Below are positions 32,067 to 34,195 of a stretch of 34,195 nucleotides of DNA, one piece after another. Source of the stretch: a virus; IMG/VR virus record IMGVR_UViG_3300005528_000119, positions 1 through 34,195 of that record. One strand, given 5' to 3'. The notes beneath the pieces are model-generated. The model had not been told where the DNA came from. It searched no databases and saw only the letters and a program-made list of their open reading frames with translations. Made by a program: the position numbers and the translations under genes. How positions within the stretch are numbered: position 1 is the first letter of the stretch; each line of letters begins with the position of its first letter.

Positions 32067-33965
32067 ATGGCATATATTGTTAACAAAACCGATACTAATA
32101 TACTAGCAACTGTACCCGACGGACAGGTAGATCAATTAAGTTCGTCGCTAACTCTTATTGGAAAAAATTACAGCGGTTTTGGAGAATTTTTAAACGAAAA
32201 TTTTGTAAAATTATTAGAAAATTTTGCAAATAACAGCGCACCTCTAAGATCTATAAGAGGACAGTTGTGGTACGACACTGCCGAACAACGAATTAAGGTT
32301 TATACAGGTAACGAGTTTAAGTCTGTTGGTTCGGCTGCATTAACTTCAGTTCAGCCAGTTGGCCTAGGTGCCGGAGATTTTTGGTACAATACATCTAAAG
32401 AACAATTGTATTTTTATGACGGAACAACACCGTTATTGGTATCTCCAGCCTATAGTAAACCACAGGCAAAAAGCGGATTTGTCGTTGAGACGGTTAAAGA
32501 TAGTCTTGGATCGGATCAGACAGTTGTTTTATTATATGCAGGAGGATCGTTACTTGGAATTTTTAGTAAATCTAAATTTAGACCAGTAAATCAAATTGTT
32601 GGATATCCTTTAAACACTGATATTAATATTGGTTTTAATTCTGGAAAGTTTCCTGGATTTGAAACTAATCCGGCGTTTGATGTAAAATTTGATACCACCG
32701 CAGCAAATTCAGAAAAATTAGCAGGACAATCAATTTCGTCGTTCATGAGAACAGATGTTCCTGCGGTCACAATGGTTGGTTCAATTACTAGTTCTTCTAA
32801 TGCAGGTTATACATTTGGTTCTCAAAATCAAATTAATTTAAGTGTAAACGGCATTGGGACATTTCTCATAGCTAATCGTGAACAAGGAAAAAATATTGAT
32901 ATTATTGTAAACAAGGATAATATTACCTTTCCTACAGTTATAGGTGTTCAAACTTCCCAAGACATTATTGATTTTTATAATGGTGTTCCAACAAGCGAAG
33001 CTAGATTTGGGGGCAATGTACAAATTGCTGGAAATTTAACGGTACTTGGTGATACATTTACATTGAATACTGTAAATGTTACAGTTGAAGACAAATTAAT
33101 AGAATTAGGAAAGATTGTTACTCCTACAGATGAAACTGCCGACGGCGGCGGAATTATTTTAAAAGGCACAACTGATAAATTAATTATTTGGTCTACTACT
33201 GCAAAAGCACCAACAGATCAATTACCAGCACTATCTTCTCAGGCTTGGAATCTTAATGGCGATATTAACTTAACTAGTCCAACTGCTGCTATTAGAATTA
33301 ATGGTGTAAAAATACTCGATGCTGCATCGCTTGGTGCAACAGTTCAGACTGCTTCTGGATTAACTAATTTTGGAGCATTTGATACTTTTACTGTTGATGA
33401 TTTGTTTTTTAATGATAATGAAATATCAACTAGATTTACCAACACAGATTTAATATTAAACCCGTCCGGTACAGGTGCAATTAGAGTTAGCAGCACAGAA
33501 ATTAAAGATGTCAAATATGTTTATAATAGTTTTACCAATTCTGTAGAAAGTCCAAGTCTACCGAACGATGCTGCACCAAAAGCCTATGTTGATTATGCAG
33601 TTTCTAAAGCACCGTTAGCATTTGCTATGGATATTTCTGATCCAAGTAATCCGGGAAATCCAATAACAGATAATGCAATTTCTGGATTTTTAATACAATT
33701 ATTTCCAGCGGTAGAACATCAGGAAAATACAACGTTACGAGTTCTATGCTCATACTTTACAAATACAACAGAAACTCTTACAGTCACAGGCCAGTTGATT
33801 AAATCATATGAAACATATGTAACATCGGTAAGTCCGACGTCATTTGGTACGGCATTACAAGATATAACATTGAATCCAATAACTTTACCAACTAGCGATA
33901 TTGTAATTACAAGAGTAGTAAAAACATTTAGATTGATATCGTCTGTATGGACAATACAGCCATAA
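32067..33965 (+). CDS. Tail fibre paralogue with shared N-terminal module, 632 aa
   Basis: Second fibre in the series. Residues 1-180 align with the upstream fibre (GEFLNENFVKLLENFAN, RGQLWYDTAEQRIKVY, AGDFWYNTSKEQLYFY, FVVETVKDSLG). The middle includes a familiar fibre block (AGNLTVLGDTFTLNTVNVTV, EDKLIELGKIV, DGGGIILKGTTDK). The C-terminal ~120 residues differ fully from the upstream gene and contain no collar domain. It probably forms another baseplate- or fibre-associated trimer, or a proximal part of a fibre. AGGA (32055-32058) lies eight bases before the ATG. The gene order suggests that the fibres arose by duplication followed by exchange of distal parts. Confidence 0.85.
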   Translation: MAYIVNKTDTNILATVPDGQVDQLSSSLTLIGKNYSGFGEFLNENFVKLLENFANNSAPLRSIRGQLWYDTAEQRIKVYTGNEFKSVGSAALTSVQPVGLGAGDFWYNTSKEQLYFYDGTTPLLVSPAYSKPQAKSGFVVETVKDSLGSDQTVVLLYAGGSLLGIFSKSKFRPVNQIVGYPLNTDINIGFNSGKFPGFETNPAFDVKFDTTAANSEKLAGQSISSFMRTDVPAVTMVGSITSSSNAGYTFGSQNQINLSVNGIGTFLIANREQGKNIDIIVNKDNITFPTVIGVQTSQDIIDFYNGVPTSEARFGGNVQIAGNLTVLGDTFTLNTVNVTVEDKLIELGKIVTPTDETADGGGIILKGTTDKLIIWSTTAKAPTDQLPALSSQAWNLNGDINLTSPTAAIRINGVKILDAASLGATVQTASGLTNFGAFDTFTVDDLFFNDNEISTRFTNTDLILNPSGTGAIRVSSTEIKDVKYVYNSFTNSVESPSLPNDAAPKAYVDYAVSKAPLAFAMDISDPSNPGNPITDNAISGFLIQLFPAVEHQENTTLRVLCSYFTNTTETLTVTGQLIKSYETYVTSVSPTSFGTALQDITLNPITLPTSDIVITRVVKTFRLISSVWTIQP

Positions 33966-33979
33966 AAGGAATTTAAAAA

Positions 33980-34195
33980 ATGCCATATCGTATTAATAAA
34001 TGGAACGGTAACGAACTTACTGTTTTAGAAGATGGAAGAATTAATGCTACTACTAGTGTTAAACTAGTTGGTAGAAATTATGCTGGATATGGCGAAGTTC
34101 AAAACGAAAATTTTCTTTGGTTATTAGAAAACTTTGCAGCAGATAGTGCGCCACCAACACCTCTTACTGGACAGATATATTATAATACAGCAACA
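33980..34195 (+). CDS. Third tail fibre paralogue, C-terminus cut off by window edge
   Basis: A frame opens at ATG 33980 and runs 72 codons to the right edge without a stop. AAGGA (33966-33970) lies nine bases upstream. The translation (MPYRINKWNGNELTVLEDG, then LVGRNYAGYGEVQNENF, LLENFAADSAP and GQIYYNTAT) matches the N-terminal module of the two upstream fibre genes. The rest lies outside the window, so the full length and distal domain are unknown. Confidence 0.85.
   Translation, partial: MPYRINKWNGNELTVLEDGRINATTSVKLVGRNYAGYGEVQNENFLWLLENFAADSAPPTPLTGQIYYNTAT

Overview
The window is a piece of an AT-rich genome of a T4-like (contractile-tailed, Caudoviricetes) bacteriophage. The evidence is an ordered set of T4-type genes: the recombination nuclease pair gp46/gp47, a gp55-type late sigma factor, and a baseplate run that reads gp48, gp53, a probable hub protein, gp5, gp25, gp6, a giant protein in the gene 7 position, and tail-fibre-like proteins. 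Low G+C, the large modular structural protein and the fibre-type repeats resemble T4-like phages of marine bacteria. The host cannot be read from this sequence. There is no integrase, tRNA, CRISPR array or insertion sequence that I can support.

Layout. Positions 1-5926 are transcribed leftward. In order of transcription they hold gp55, gp47, gp46, a 78-residue small protein, a GIY-YIG-type protein, a roughly 500-base non-coding stretch, and a Gly/Gln-rich gene cut by the left edge. From gp47 to the GIY-YIG gene each junction is a 4-base ATGA overlap, so these genes form a tight, probably translationally coupled, operon. A 78-base divergent region (about 5930-6007) separates this block from the rightward block. 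It carries a TATAAATA-like candidate late promoter on each strand. Positions 6008-34195 are all transcribed rightward and encode the tail baseplate and fibres with almost no spacing.

How the genes work together. gp46/gp47 form the Rad50/Mre11-type complex used in phage recombination-dependent replication. gp55 directs host RNA polymerase to late promoters, which would drive the structural block. gp48 caps the tail tube at the baseplate. gp5 and the 785-residue protein form the central hub and spike. gp53, gp25 and gp6 form the wedges. The 4,631-residue protein sits where gene 7 is found in T4 and probably forms much of the outer baseplate. It is followed by a 216-residue structural protein and three consecutive fibre genes that share an N-terminal module.

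Most notable points: (1) the 13.9-kb giant gene contains six FG-GAP-type (integrin-like) beta-propeller blades with CBM5/12-like carbohydrate-binding modules set between them; (2) a GC-rich, strongly foldable non-coding island lies at about 1230-1575; (3) gp5 has no lysozyme domain; (4) gp55 has a long extra N-terminal region; (5) the fibre gene is tandemly triplicated. Homology calls come from recognised motifs and gene order, not from database searches.
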